Assembly (NCBI GenBank): GCA_009746045.1
Contig: RPFO01000015.1
Coordinates: 2,140,998 to 2,204,997, forward strand
Reading direction: 5' to 3'
Source of the DNA: Mesostigma viride
Taxonomy: Eukaryota > Streptophyta > Mesostigmatophyceae > Mesostigmatales > Mesostigmataceae
Length of the DNA stretch: 64,000 bases
The position numbers were made by a program, and so were the translations under genes. Positions 1 through 11,700 of this stretch are shown here, piece after piece (positions within the stretch are counted from its first letter, which is position 1; the number at the start of each line of letters is the position of its first letter). The notes under the pieces were generated by a model. The model did no database searches and had not been told where the DNA came from. It saw nothing but the letters and a program-made list of their open reading frames with translations.

Positions 1-2
1 CT

Positions 3-96
<94 letters not shown>

Positions 97-1436
97 ACAC
101 ACGCACAACTCACTCACTCACTCACTCACTCACTCACTCACTCACTCACTCACTCACTCACTCACTCACTCACTCACTCACTCACTCACTCACTCACTCA
201 CTCACTCACTCACTCACTCACTCACTCACTCACTCACTCACTCACTCACTCACTCACTCACTCACTCACTCACTCACTCACTCACTCACTCACTCACTCA
301 CTCACTCACTCACTCACTCACTCACTCACTCACTCACTCACTCACTCACTCACTCACTCACTCACTCACTCACTCACTCACTCACTCACTCACTCACTCA
401 CTCACTCACTCACTCACTCACTCACTCACTCACTCACTCACTCACTCACTCACTCACTCACTCACTCACTCACTCACTCACTCACTCACTCACTCACTCA
501 CTCACTCACTCACTCACTCACTCACTCACTCACTCACTCACTCACTCACTCACTCACTCACTCACTCACTCACTCACTCACTCACTCACTCACTCACTCA
601 CTCACTCACTCACTCACTCACTCACTCACTCACTCACTCACTCACTCACTCACTCACTCACTCACTCACTCACTCACTCACTCACTCACTCACTCACTCA
701 CTCACTCACTCACTCACTCACTCACTCACTCACTCACTCACTCACTCACTCACTCACTCACTCACTCACTCACTCACTCACTCACTCACTCACTCACTCA
801 CTCACTCACTCACTCACTCACTCACTCACTCACTCACTCACTCACTCACTCACTCACTCACTCACTCACTCACTCACTCACTCACTCACTCACTCACTCA
901 CTCACTCACTCACTCACTCACTCACTCACTCACTCACTCACTCACTCACTCACTCACTCACTCACTCACTCACTCACTCACTCACTCACTCACTCACTCA
1001 CTCACTCACTCACTCACTCACTCACTCACTCACTCACTCACTCACTCACTCACTCACTCACTCACTCACTCACTCACTCACTCACTCACTCACTCACTCA
1101 CTCACTCACTCACTCACTCACTCACTCACTCACTCACTCACTCACTCACTCACTCACTCACTCACTCACTCACTCACTCACTCACTCACTCACTCACTCA
1201 CTCACTCACTCACTCACTCACTCACTCACTCACTCACTCACTCACTCACTCACTCACTCACTCACTCACTCACTCACTCACTCACTCACTCACTCACTCA
1301 CTCACTCACTCACTCACTCACTCACTCACTCACTCACTCACTCACTCACTCACTCACTCACTCACTCACTCACTCACTCACTCACTCACTCACTCACTCA
1401 CTCACTCACTCACTCACTCACACACACACACACACA
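1..1436. repeat. Compound microsatellite: (CT)n-(CA)n-(CTCA)n-(CA)n
   Basis: A CT run fills about positions 1-72 and a CA run about 73-96. A nearly perfect CTCA tetranucleotide array then runs from about 107 to 1420, and a short CA run closes the block at 1436. The CTCA array is about 1.3 kb long with no visible interruption. The window opens inside the repeat, so its left limit is unknown. No coding content. Confidence 0.97.
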
Positions 1437-3050
1437 TTCTTTTCATGGATGGGCATCTGGTTTCCCATATCAGAGTGGGCATAAGCAAGAGTTTGTTTTA
1501 GAACTGAACTCCTTACTTCATTTAGCAAATGTGAGTCAACATTTCAGAATTATAATAATGGAAATTCCATTAGCTTACCGTATGATGCTACACATGTTCA
1601 TAGTGGTCAATTACGTGAGCTCCTTGAGCTAGTCACACGCACTGGGGGTACTGTGGTTGTTAAGACCTCACTTGGACATGTGCAATGTCTTGAATTGGTT
1701 GCTCATTGAGTGAGACATAATGTTGGACGTATTGTGGCTGCTTAACAATAACTTTGTGCACGCGTAATTCTTTAATCATGACTAATGTCGGGCGCGTTGC
1801 AATTATAAAGGGAGGCATGCAACTATGCAATGTGCGAACATATTAATTCCATTTAGGGTTATTGCAGTTCAAAAGGAGTGGTGCCGTCGCAAACCGTGTA
1901 GATCCCGCTCTGAATGTTAGCCAGCCATAGTTGTAACTTACAAGGCTGCACATTTCCACCTCCATTTGTTTCCATCGTTGTGAATGACTCGACTAACACG
2001 GATGAGTCAACAGCAGGCTCGAGATATCAACAGCATGGTCCGGGATCTCCATATTTCTGGCCTGCGCTAGTTGCTTTAGTGATAGTCTTTACATTGTCAT
2101 CAAGTGAGTGAGACAACAAACATGACAATTGCCTGGGGCCAGCAGATAAATGTCCAAAATTATTTCAATGAGCAATAAAAGTGATTACTACAAGTAGTCA
2201 AGGAAGTGTTATCGCACAGCAAATTTGAAGCAATATCTTATGAATCACGTTCCATAGTGGCCATCATGATCGCACACACAAAAAGAGCATGCCCCTGAAA
2301 GAAAAGAGATCGGACTCAACGGACCTTACAAGTTGACCTTTCTTACCAACCAGTGTGCCTAGAACGTGAAGCGTGGGGCGGCCAGCAACGAAAGATTGTT
2401 CATGCAGACGGACCGCCCATGCTATTGCCGGGCGCATCAGTGTGTATGTCAATGAGACAACAGCGCAGGCCAGAGATCTGGAGAATCCGGACCAAGGTAG
2501 CTCGAGCCTGCCGTTATGTTATCCGCGTTTTCGAGTCGTGCACGATGATGGATATGAACCAGTGTGTATGTGGCCATCAACACCAATTGCCGCCATCCAT
2601 ATTGTCATCAGGGCGTTGTGAGTTTCACGTTTGCTTTGTCGCTCATATTTCGCTTTGCCTTCGGCTTAGGCGAGCTCGCCTTGTCATCTCCAAAGAGTAT
2701 GCAATGCCGCACAAGAAGACCGACATTTATTACTGCGCCAACTATCGTCCTCAAGATTGCCAGCATCTCCAAAGATCACCAAAGCCGCAACCAGATCGAG
2801 TGCGGCGCTGTGCCCTTCGCGTGCAATGCTCTGCTCTTCTACAGCCGTGGGGCTCGGAGCATTTGGGTTAATGTCGTCGCTAATAGCAGGCTTCGGGTCA
2901 CCTTTCGCGAGGGTAACCCGTTGTAGCCATTCCTGAAAAAGCTGGTCGGTGTCCCTCATGGCTGGCGACTCCCGAGCACCTGCCACCTTCCCGCGCATGT
3001 TGCACGTCTGGCATTTTCATGGGCTTGCTTCGCGCCAACGCACGCTGTCC
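1437..3050. other. Region without recognisable gene
   Basis: AT-rich to neutral sequence with only short overlapping ORFs in several frames (longest 172 codons at 2353-2871, plus). None shows a motif I recognise, and the frames contradict one another. I see no structural RNA and no transposon termini. Confidence 0.5.
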
Positions 3051-3055
3051 ACCAC

Positions 3056-3228
3056 AAGTTCACAAAGAGTTCACGAGGAGTTCACGGGGAGTTCACGGGG
3101 AGTTCACAACTTCGGACTTCGGGGAGATTGTGAACTCGTCCTGTGAACTCGTGAACTCCTCGGGACCCAAAATTAGCTCGGCCCCGGTCGGCCCAGTTCA
3201 CAAAAGAGTTCACAAAGAGTTCACCGCC
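3056..3228. repeat. Imperfect GAGTTCAC direct and inverted repeats
   Basis: The octamer GAGTTCAC recurs in clusters on the plus strand (about 3060-3110 and 3198-3222). Its reverse complement GTGAACTC recurs at about 3129-3160, so the segment can fold into a hairpin. It lies just beyond the 3' end of the minus-strand LINE at 3335 and may be LINE-tail or satellite-like sequence. Confidence 0.6.
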
Positions 3229-3334
3229 TCATGTGAGTCGTGCCTTAGTTTATTTCCATATAACAGTTAAGGTGACCCAGGTATGCCAAAAATAGCCTGA
3301 AATGCCTAGTTGTGCCTAAATTGGGGTGCCCGCA

Positions 3335-5500
3335 TTAATAAGGCGCGCCCTGCGACCAAGGTAGCCAGTGTACTGTAGATATATCGTCATCCGGCATAAG
3401 TGTAAAGACCTGGTTCATGCCCATGAGTGCATGGAAGACTTCCAGTGGGCTGGGGGTGTCATTGTTAGGGCCCGGGTCCCATACTTTGTGTTGTTCCGTC
3501 GCCAGGAGCCAGTAACGACGCATAGCCAGGTTCCAAGAGGAGATAAACCGGCGGACCACGGCACCTCTCGTGTACGCGGCACGTAACGTGAATACGGTCT
3601 CGTTGCGAACTTGCCATATGGTGTGAAGCATCGTCGTGCGTAGCCATATCCATGCCATCTGGTTGGCTGTGAGGCTCGCGTCCCGTAGTCCCGTGATGCC
3701 GAAAATAACCGTAGATAGTGTGACGGTGGTGGGGGGAGCTGTAATAGCCATCCACTTGGCCCATATACCCAGCAGCCATTGCCAAACCCCTGCGAGTTGG
3801 CAGTCCAGAAATCTGTGCTCAATTGTTTCATCTGGAAAGTTGCATAAGCACGCCGCCGCGTGGGAGTACCGGTGGTGCAGTTGGGAATTGACCCCGATGG
3901 CCCGATGCATAAGCAGGTGCTGGACGTCGGTGGCCCGCTTGTCAACCAATGGGTGATCAACTGCCAAGGTAATGTTCTTGATCCAGGTGTAGCCCGGCCA
4001 CTCGGGGTGCCAGCGCAGGCGACCCGGGTGCATCCTATGATTTTTATGTAGAAGTAGCCGGTATCCCCAGTCTGCCGTGTACTCGAAAAGGCACTTCGTC
4101 GTTGGGGTGCCGCCAGATGTGAGGACCCACCCAAATTCTAGCGGGTCTAGAGCAAGCGTGTCCAGGCGCCCCTTGCCAACATGTAGCCATGTGGTGTCGC
4201 GTATCACTGTGGTGGGGTCCAGGGGTAACATGCACGCCTGTGACAGTGACCACGGGACCACTCGAATGCGGTGACATTGACATGCTGGAATGTAGGCGTA
4301 CGATGTAATCAATTTGCCGAGAAGTCCTTGACCGTCTGGTGTCTCCTGGAGCAATTGTATGGTAACGCACGTCGACGCGACCGCAACGATGCAGCCCTTA
4401 TGTACGGACGTGTCGCGATCCGGGTAATAGCTCACCCATTCCCCGATTTGTAGGGGTTTGCGCGGGGTTGTCATGAGGGTATGCCATCCTGCGGGAATTG
4501 CTTGTAGAAGGTTGTCCCAAGCTGGTCGGCTGGGCATGTTTGCGATCCACGCGCTGATTTCCGTGTATGTCAGAAGGCGATATCGGTCACCGTCAGCCGC
4601 GTATAAATCGATGATTCGCGTAACTGGCGGGGTGGCCGTCAAAAAGCCCTCATATGGGTTGCGGCCGCTTAAAACACCAAACACATTATGCTCACTATCG
4701 CGCAGCAAATCATTGAAATATAATGGTTGGCGTGCCACCTCTTCCCTCGTGGTAGGGTGAGCAATTCTGTCCGGTTTTAGGTTCTTATAACCTTTCCACA
4801 TACGTGCCCAGTACCATGGTAAGCCTTTGTACGAAGTGAGCGCACATGTAAGTATTGCTGCCCCCAAGTGCCATGATGTACCATTGGTGTGGGTATAGGT
4901 TGTGGCGAGAGCTTCTTGTGCCAACATACAACCAGGGTGTGCGTTTACGCCTATGAACGCGGTTAAGATCTGTTTGGTGTACACTGACCATAAACGCCAC
5001 TCCATATTATGTAAGCCCAAGCCTCCTTGAACCCATGGCATATAGGACATGTCCCGATCGATCCATCCCGGCACCGTGTGTGTTATGATACCCTGCTGTT
5101 TCCAAACAAAATTGCTGCCGATTCGTTGGATGATCTTGGTGGTGTACTCGTTAGGTGGGTGACCTTGGCAGTAGTAGAGCACTTTGGAGAATAACATTTG
5201 GTTGGTGAGGAGGACCCTGCCCCGTAGGCTGAGACGGGGAACCGCTGCCCATCTTGATGCCGCTTGGAGCATGCCTGTGAGTTTGCCACTGTGTGTTGTG
5301 TTGTCATACAAGAAGGTGGGGTGTTCAGCAAGACGTCCATCCATAGTGCAGCCGATAGGGCAGTTGTGTAATAGGTGGTGACCGTCTGGCTGGACCCATG
5401 TCACAGGCAGATTAGGGAGTGATAAGCGGGGGGAGGATCCTCTCCCGATGTGCAGCCCCGTGGACTTTTGCACGTTACACCGCTGACAGGGGCTATTGTC
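3335..5500 (-). mobile_element. 5'-truncated LINE: C-terminal half of reverse-transcriptase polyprotein
   Basis: An uninterrupted reading frame of about 720 codons runs from about 5500 to 3335. The nominal first codon at 5473 is GTG and the frame stays open upstream, so no true start is present. It opens with a KSTGL-type motif typical of the sequence just after the RT catalytic palm of LINEs. It continues with the post-RT thumb and connection segment (LSLRGRVLLTNQMLFSK, later GGLGL) and ends with a Cys-His cluster (CLC, then ETIEHRFLDC) like the zf-RVT knuckle of plant-type LINEs. The RT palm and the endonuclease are missing, as expected of a 5'-truncated insertion. The long open frame suggests a fairly recent copy. 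Other LINE pieces in this window belong to a different, REL-endonuclease-like lineage. Confidence 0.75.
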
Positions 5501-5843
5501 CCCTATTATGCCTAACCATCAATATGTTAGAAAGGATTCTAAAATTTCCTCAACATGTGATCTCTTGGGAACTATCCTATGTTTTTCCATTGTGATGTTG
5601 CCACGTCATTTGTTGATACGCACTGAGAAAAGTATATGGCAAACTGCCCATAAAACACTGTCAACTGCAGAGGAAAGGAAACTGCTTGGAAAGGAAAATT
5701 GCAATCAGCCTAGATAACACACTGTCAACTGCCATGAAGAAGAGCCCATATAGGCCATAGCCTGAAGAGTTTGCAGATTCACAGTAAGCTCAAAGTGACT
5801 CTCCACGAATGTTGAGCCAACAAAAATCTATTACCTCTTCCTC
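5501..5843. other. Non-coding spacer
   Basis: No gene seen. A 14-base motif (ACACTGTCAACTGC) occurs twice, near 5656 and 5719, inside an otherwise unique AT-rich stretch. Confidence 0.4.
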
Positions 5844-6640
5844 TTAGACTGCCCCGCCTACTGGCCCGTCTTCTTCCCAGCTTGAGCTGCCTCCTTGCCC
5901 AGCACTGTCGTCGTCCGCTGCGCCACCGCCTTTCCCTTGGCCTTCTTGCCCCGGGCTGCTAGCTCCTCGTCCGACGACGATGATGTCCCCGACTCCTCCA
6001 TGCTCCCTGCATTCCCCCCCATCTCCTTGCTGCGCTCCTCCTCCTCCTCCTCCTCCTCCTCCTCCTCCTCCTCCTCCTCCTCCTCCTCCTCCTCCTCCTC
6101 CTCCTCCTCCTCCTCCTCCTCCTCCCCACCCGCAGGCACCAAAGCCTCCTCCCTGCGCCTGGCTGCCTCTGCCGCCTCCTCGGCCTCGCCGTCCTCCACC
6201 TCCCACCGAATGAAGTATTCCGTGACTATTTGGGGTTGTCACGCCTGCTGTTCATGCAGCGCATGTTGTGGTAGAGGCTCACGAGGTCCCAGGCCGTGCT
6301 CAGCCTGTTGCGGCGCTTGTTGTGGATGAACTTGTTGACAGCCCAGTTGCCCTCGCAGCACGATGCTACGGTGGGCAGGGGGCGCACGGTCTTGGCCACT
6401 TCCTGCAGCTCGTCGTACCCCGTGCCGTACAGATCAAACCAGTCAGCGCCCGATCAGGCCTTCTACATTCCCAGACTGCTTGCAAAATGTGGCTCCCTTG
6501 TTGGGGATGTGGCCGAGATGGCCGACAGCGCGATCCTTGCTAAAGTTGCCTGGCTTGCCGAACTTGTAATCGCACAGCTTGCACGCCCACCTCTGGCCGA
6601 CTACCACGTCTTCCCCACGAACGGTCTTTTCCACCTCGTC
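5844..6640 (-). pseudogene. Degenerate hAT-type transposase (BED finger plus C-terminal region)
   Basis: Reading the minus strand, the segment 6634-6443 encodes a BED-like zinc finger (CKLC ... GHLGHIPNKGATFC). The next piece, about 6430-6220, encodes EGNWAVNKFIHNKRRNRL followed by LVSLYHNMRC. This resembles the C-terminal dimerisation region of hAT transposases, where an NW...fIH.k.RNRL stretch is conserved. The two pieces are in different frames, the catalytic core between them is deleted, and an in-frame TAG follows the second piece. A third frame (6199-5858) gives an acidic tail with a long poly-Glu run encoded by the GAG/CTC microsatellite, ending in a Lys/Ala-rich stretch. This is a decayed internal-deletion copy, not a working gene. 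Family assignment is by motif memory only. Confidence 0.6.
6037..6125. repeat. (CCT)n trinucleotide microsatellite
   Basis: About 29 consecutive CCT units, encoding poly-Glu on the minus strand in the tail of the hAT remnant. It is open in all three frames per strand, which explains the overlapping poly-Ser and poly-Pro ORFs. Confidence 0.95.
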
Positions 6641-7131
6641 AATCAGGTGGAGCCTTTTGATACTCCTCTCCCCTTATGACGACTGGAACTCAAGGCATGA
6701 ATGGTCACCTCTTAGTAGTTGATTGCCGGGCGCACAATGCATGAACCGTCGCAGCACCCTCTATTTTCTTTAATTGCATCTTCACTCTTCTGCGTCTTCT
6801 GGAAATGGCTGTCGGCCCTTACAGCTTTTCTCCCGCGCCATCAAAAATCTTGTCAAAAAAAGTAGAATTCACACCGTCACGCGCGTACTAGCAAGTAGCT
6901 ATGCACTTGCTGCAATTTCAGCAATGTCAGCACCACCGACAGGTTCCTGGGCCTCTGGCCACCGCGTGACACGTCCGCGACCTCCCAAATCGGCTAAGTC
7001 CAAAGTGAAAAACAGCGAAAATCGTACGGCGTACGCGGTCGAAAGCGTCAGTACCGTGCAATACGGGGTATTTTCATACCCGAGGTGCCATACAAACCAA
7101 CACGGGCTCTAGCCATATCTAAGACCTAGTG
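6641..7131. other. Non-coding spacer
   Basis: No gene or repeat that I recognise. The ORF at 6774-7112 (plus, 112 codons) has no motif and no support. Confidence 0.4.
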
Positions 7132-8685
7132 ACGGGGTTGTGGGCACCACGGCCCGAATCACTGTGGATGCCATACTCGGTCACTGACGCGGAGCCCCAC
7201 TGACTTGGGGGTGGTCTCCTTAATTCATTACTACCTGCCACCTATCCTTGCGGACCATCTGCCTCCAGATTACAGACATGCCAGGGGGCTGCCCTGGCGT
7301 GAGCCCATTGCGACGTGGGTAACACATATCCATGCTATCTTATCCCGGAAAAGTCCACGGGTGGCGCCCAGGCCGCGCTCGGCCCGGGGCACGCCATCAT
7401 TGGGAGAACAAAACGCCCAGGTTCAAGGGCGGGCTTGGTGCCTGCTGCATGAGCTATCCATCGTGTCTACCTGATCTGTGCGTGTGAGGTGCCCGGCTAG
7501 GCCCAGGCGCCTGTGCCTAATAATATCGCCTATCACTCAGCGAAGCATATGGTAAATCAGCATACAAATCTTCACGGCAAATGTGCAGGCTAAATGGAAT
7601 ATTGAGCGCACTACGTAGCATCTTGGTGACCGCGCCGTCAAGTTGCTGCTCCAGCTCCTGCGTCAGCGTCCACGTCTCGGCTCCATAGGTCAGGGTCGTC
7701 AGGATGACGACCTTGAAGAGGTCGCGTTTGACAGTCCGGGGCAGGGCGATGATGCTCCACCAGCGACGGTGCTAGTGGAGCTGTGTCCAGGCCATACCAA
7801 TCCGTGTCGTCATGTCGCCCTCACAGTCGGGGAGCCAGCTGCCAAGCAGCTTGAAGCGACCGGAAGCGGGGAAGGGAACTGGGGTGTCGTCTAAGAGGCG
7901 GAGCTCAGGGGGGGGGGCGGCCAGGCCGAGGGCCATGACCTCCGTCTTGGGGCTAATTTCGAGACCAACCGCTCGGGCTTCGAGAGCCAGGCAGTCCAAC
8001 CAAAGTTGGGCAGACCCTGGCTGCTCAATGAGAGTGATGTCGTCGGCATAAATAAGCTCAGCGAGTAAATTCTGCATGTTAGTCGGCCCCCCTTCCCCGG
8101 GCTCATTCTGAATCTCGAGGCTAGGGGCACAGCCAGCAATGCTAGCAAAGCGGAAACGTGCTTGGCGCACAACCTAATCCTGTCACTACAATAATGAGCA
8201 GGTACGGTGACAGGACGCACCCCTGCCAGATGCCTGTCTGCAGTGGACATGGCGGCGTATTGCCGTGTTGAGTGCGCACCGGCGAGGTGGTCGTCTCCTC
8301 ATATAGCGAGCTGATGACAGCAATCAGGCCTCAGGGGGGTGGGGACACGAGCGTGGGCGAGATCGGCCCAACGAGCGTCCCAGAGAACAGAGTCAAATGC
8401 CTTGATAAAGTCGACGAAGATTAACTCACTGGCGGGAAACTCACCAGGCTGCAGGAGTGCAATCTCCTCTATGAGGCGGCACGCGACGAAGATGGCCATG
8501 ACGGTGTTGCGACCATGCAGGCCGGAACCCCAGTTGGCTTTCCCCCAAGTGACGGTCGAGAGCAGAACGAAGGCGGTCAAGGATCATGCGCATGAACAAC
8601 TTAAGAGCGGCGCTCTGGATGCAGACTCCTCGATAGTTGGCGGGGTCGTCAGGAGAGCCTTTGTTTTTGGGCAGGCTAGGCATGG
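7132..8685 (-). mobile_element. Degenerate LINE reverse transcriptase
   Basis: On the minus strand, successive frames give RT blocks in the right order. At 8683-8500 lies LPKNKGSPDDPANYRGVCI (RT motif 1-2 region) and a QLGFRP-type motif. At about 8450-8380 lies VDFIKAFDSVLW (RT motif A). At about 8055-8030 lies IYADDITL (RT catalytic YADD box). A post-RT stretch at about 7720-7540 contains REDLYADLP, and a C-terminal tail reaches 7132. Frames change at least three times and stops interrupt, so it is dead. The tail matches the LINE pieces at 8677-8885 and 27020-27448, placing them in one family. An orphan REL-type endonuclease piece at 24.7-25.5 kb probably belongs to the same family. Confidence 0.75.
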
Positions 8686-8885
8686 ATATGTGCTACCCTC
8701 GACGGGGCGGGATCCCGCCCGGGGAACCCCCTGGTTTGTCTGTAGTATGGAGGCAGATGACGCGTAAAGATAGGTGGCAGACAGTAATGAAGGCCACCAC
8801 CCCCCAGACTGTCGGTAGGGCCTCCGCGTGTGACTAAGTTTGGCATGCATAGCGATTCGGGCCGTGGTGCCCGCAACCCTGTAAC
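8677..8885 (+). mobile_element. LINE 3' tail fragment in opposite orientation
   Basis: Plus-strand sequence encoding MDMCYPRR ... GLSVVWRQM and the following 3' region. It is the inverted counterpart of 7345-7132. It begins exactly where the minus-strand LINE begins (about 8677-8685), so the two copies meet in inverted orientation. The terminal block (GATTCGGGCCGTGGTGCCCG) also occurs inverted at about 7143-7162 and 40857-40876. Confidence 0.6.
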
Positions 8886-9043
8886 TAGGAACTAGACATA
8901 GCTACGGCACTGAACGCAAATGGTTTTCACCTTTGCGGAGTGCCTGATCAGAATAGCTACATCCATCCACTCCATCCCAGATTCATTTCCAGGACTTATG
9001 CTCACGTGACGCAGTTACTTGTAAATTAATTAATTTATTAATT

Positions 9044-9097
9044 GGGGCCCGGATGGCCCCGAACTCCTCAAGGACAAAGGGGATGACCCGGTGGGGC
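9044..9097 (-). mobile_element. Short remnant of a LINE REL-endonuclease domain
   Basis: The minus strand reads HRVIPFVLEEFGAIRAP, nearly identical to HRVVPFVLEEFGAMGP within the larger fragment at 24736-25500. It is only about 54 bases long and isolated. The rest of 8886-9371 holds AT-rich non-coding sequence with nothing else recognised. Confidence 0.55.
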
Positions 9098-9371
9098 CCC
9101 TCATTGCCGCAGGGGTCCAATTAGGCAGGCAACCTCAGTTTATAGGATAGTATATGGAAAAATATTGAAACATGAGTAATTGTGCCCCTAAAGTTGCGTC
9201 TTTTGTCCGTTTTGGCGTAATACCAGTGACTGAAAGGGGCTATATATACCCTCCTCAGTGGTCAGAGTAATTAATTGATTGATGTTAGGTGTAGATGTCA
9301 TGGAAATGACGAGTTTGCTACTGGCCACCTGGGCGACACACGAAATCAAACATTCAACCAATCAATCAAAA

Positions 9372-11306
9372 TCAATTCAGTTGACCAGGCTGCAAAATTC
9401 TATGCATTGTGTTACCACGGCTAGTTACCCTAAAAGAACCCTGGCTGTACTTCCGGAATCGCGCAAGGCGTGAATGATTCACCCCCAGCAGCTGTGTCGC
9501 GGTTGGCGGCGTCAAAAACGGCGTAGAAGCACGCAAAGGTGCGGCAATGTATAGGAGCCTATTCTGTTTATACTGAGGCTTAGTATGTGTCGCTATGTAA
9601 TGCCAACATCTGTCCCCCCCCACTGGGTCCATGCTCGCTGCGACCGCCGTGTAGGAGAACCCGCTCGTGGTGCGCACGATACACGTGGCCTCTGCCAGTA
9701 GCCACCACTCCGCAAACGTGTCAATCGCAGCCACCCTGCGCACATGGGCGTCCGTCCTGTTCATATCCACATGGTTCACATGCAGTGCGGGCAGCGCCTG
9801 GTAGGATATGGTAACCTCGAGTGGCGGAGGCTGCAGCACAACGCTTGCTTGCCCCAATGGCCCGGAAAAATGGAAAGCTACCCCTCGAAAGGGGTCTGTG
9901 ATATTCATGCCCCCTAGAGCGTTTCCCATGGATGAACCGTCAACGCTGGCTGATTCCATCCCATCACCGCTTCGCATGCCCCTCCTCCTTTTCCTTGCAG
10001 CGTTCGAGGCCCTGCCCGGAGCGAAAATGCCCGCTGACATCAGCATGCTGATGCTGGCGCGTATCTGTGTGGCCAACGCCTCTTTGGCAGCCATGTTGTC
10101 AGACGCAATGAACACGGGCACCCTCTCAAGACCCATGCGGCGGCGGCCACCCGGAATTCTGCATGGAGGCATCTGACCAATGCTTTCCCAAGTAGATGGT
10201 TGGTTAGGCGGGGCCGTAGGGGAACCACCTAGCAAGCCAAAGGCCTGTTTGCCAGCATAAACACCTGTCCGGCTAGATCGGCCCACAGAGGCACGGCCGA
10301 GGCCGTGGTCCATACCGCCACATATGAAGTGGAGCTGCCGGATGGACACAACGACGGCTCTTGTGAGCTGGTCCAGGGTGCGATTCAGCTGTCCCTTGGA
10401 TATCATCACAACGGTGTCGTTCCAACCTTCCTGCTTGCCAAAACGCATGTGCACGCCCACCCAGGGACCCTGGCCTGGCTGCGGCAGGCCCATCGAGGAC
10501 CGCAGCCGGTCAACAGCGGCGTCCAGCGCAGGCGACCGCCGGAACAAAAAGTCAAACGCCCAAGTGAAGTACATGTCGTAAGGCCTTTTGTTGTCATCCC
10601 ACAGGTGCCATGTGCCAAAGACAGGGTGCGGGAAGCCCATGGAGTACATTTGGCGAAGCTCAGCAGACAGGGCAGGAGACCAGAGGTAGAGGCACCAGCG
10701 GGCCCAGGCAGCGCGGATCACAATCGCTGGCTCGTCTCCCTGACATCGGGCTACAAGCGACCGTGTTGACTCGGTCTCCTTATCTACATTAAAAATAAGT
10801 GGCGTCCCCTGGTCCATGACGCTGGCATTACTATGCCAGTCGATAGCATTAGGAAGCAGGCTGTCAATTAGCGGTGCAGGATAGCTGTAATCAATCAGAA
10901 AGACGCGATTGGTGACAACTGCCAGGTAAAGGGTAGATACTATGCCAGAGAACCGGTCGCCAAGGCCACCACATGCTTCACGGGGATTAGCCGCACGGCC
11001 CGTGCACTGGTAAACAAGGTAACGCGTGCCTGGCTTGCCCAGGCGCTCCTTGTGAAATTCGGCGTATCTCCAAAGCCAGGTGGCCTCGACTGTCTGGCTG
11101 TCTGGTTCACGCGCGTGCTCTTCGCCAATACCGGGCATGCCAGCGGGCATCATCGCGATACCATCGTCCTCTCTCGCCATTTCATCCCGGACGGGATTTG
11201 TTGAGCCGCGGGCATTTCGCACTTGGTGTGCTAGGAGGACGGCCAGACATAAGACACAGGTAATAGCGGCCCGGCTCATCAGACATGCCATTTCATCCTT
11301 CATCAT
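9372..11306 (-). CDS. Fucosyltransferase-like type II membrane glycosyltransferase
   Basis: A single uninterrupted frame of 644 codons. I start at the ATG at 11306-11304; the two codons upstream begin with TTG. Residues about 10-28 form a hydrophobic signal-anchor (AAITCVLCLAVLLAH) after a short N-terminus, typical of Golgi type II enzymes. At about residue 110 lies GGLGDRFSGIVSTLYLAVVT, resembling the N-terminal nucleotide-sugar fold motif of eukaryotic fucosyltransferases (G.GDR...). VGVHMRFG near residue 290 resembles the H.R motif that contacts GDP-fucose. FAEWWLLAEATCIVRTTSGF near residue 540 resembles the C-terminal motif (D..lls.ad..v.t.SgFs). A low-complexity Gly/Arg/Met-rich insertion separates the last two motifs. 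The acceptor is unknown; transfer of fucose to cell-wall or secreted glycans in the Golgi is inference. It could belong to GT37, GT23 or a related family. Confidence 0.6.
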   Translation of the reverse strand: MMKDEMACLMSRAAITCVLCLAVLLAHQVRNARGSTNPVRDEMAREDDGIAMMPAGMPGIGEEHAREPDSQTVEATWLWRYAEFHKERLGKPGTRYLVYQCTGRAANPREACGGLGDRFSGIVSTLYLAVVTNRVFLIDYSYPAPLIDSLLPNAIDWHSNASVMDQGTPLIFNVDKETESTRSLVARCQGDEPAIVIRAAWARWCLYLWSPALSAELRQMYSMGFPHPVFGTWHLWDDNKRPYDMYFTWAFDFLFRRSPALDAAVDRLRSSMGLPQPGQGPWVGVHMRFGKQEGWNDTVVMISKGQLNRTLDQLTRAVVVSIRQLHFICGGMDHGLGRASVGRSSRTGVYAGKQAFGLLGGSPTAPPNQPSTWESIGQMPPCRIPGGRRRMGLERVPVFIASDNMAAKEALATQIRASISMLMSAGIFAPGRASNAARKRRRGMRSGDGMESASVDGSSMGNALGGMNITDPFRGVAFHFSGPLGQASVVLQPPPLEVTISYQALPALHVNHVDMNRTDAHVRRVAAIDTFAEWWLLAEATCIVRTTSGFSYTAVAASMDPVGGDRCWHYIATHTKPQYKQNRLLYIAAPLRASTPFLTPPTATQLLGVNHSRLARFRKYSQGSFRVTSRGNTMHRILQPGQLN

Positions 11307-11334
11307 GTGCAAAGAATCGGCTTGCTGATTGAGC

Positions 11335-11344
11335 CATATATATA
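11335..11344 (-). promoter_or_regulatory. Possible TATA box of the fucosyltransferase-like gene
   Basis: On the minus strand a TATATATA run lies about 30 bases upstream of the chosen ATG. This is the spacing expected for a TATA element with a very short 5' leader. Support is sequence only. Confidence 0.35.
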
Positions 11345-11700
11345 ATGCTTTTCACAACGTTTTCACACTGGACGTATCCTTTTTTATTTTTAGATGATAC
11401 TCCGCACAAAGCCGGACCCCTTCAATATAATAAAACCCACATCACTCATAAATTTAAGGATTGTTGTTGTAGTCCGGGACTTGAGTTGTCAGTTGAGTTG
11501 CGTTGAGTTTAGCACGGTGAAAAATGGGTTTTGGACAAGGGGGGCTTGAGGGGGGTACTAAAAAACAAGAAAATTTACACGACGCTGAATTCGAGTACTG
11601 TAGATCTCGCGAAAACAAGCATGTTTGCCACTGGTCGCAACCCCAGGGGGTCTCTAGGTTAGAAGTTACAGAGCCTCGAAAACCGTTAAGCGGGTAGGTA
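11345..11700. other. Non-coding spacer
   Basis: Upstream region of the fucosyltransferase-like gene. It has G-rich patches (about 11535-11560) and no recognisable gene. Confidence 0.4.

Noticed and set aside
2264-3270. Cluster of ORFs of 60-172 codons on both strands
   Set aside because: Overlapping, mutually exclusive and motif-free.
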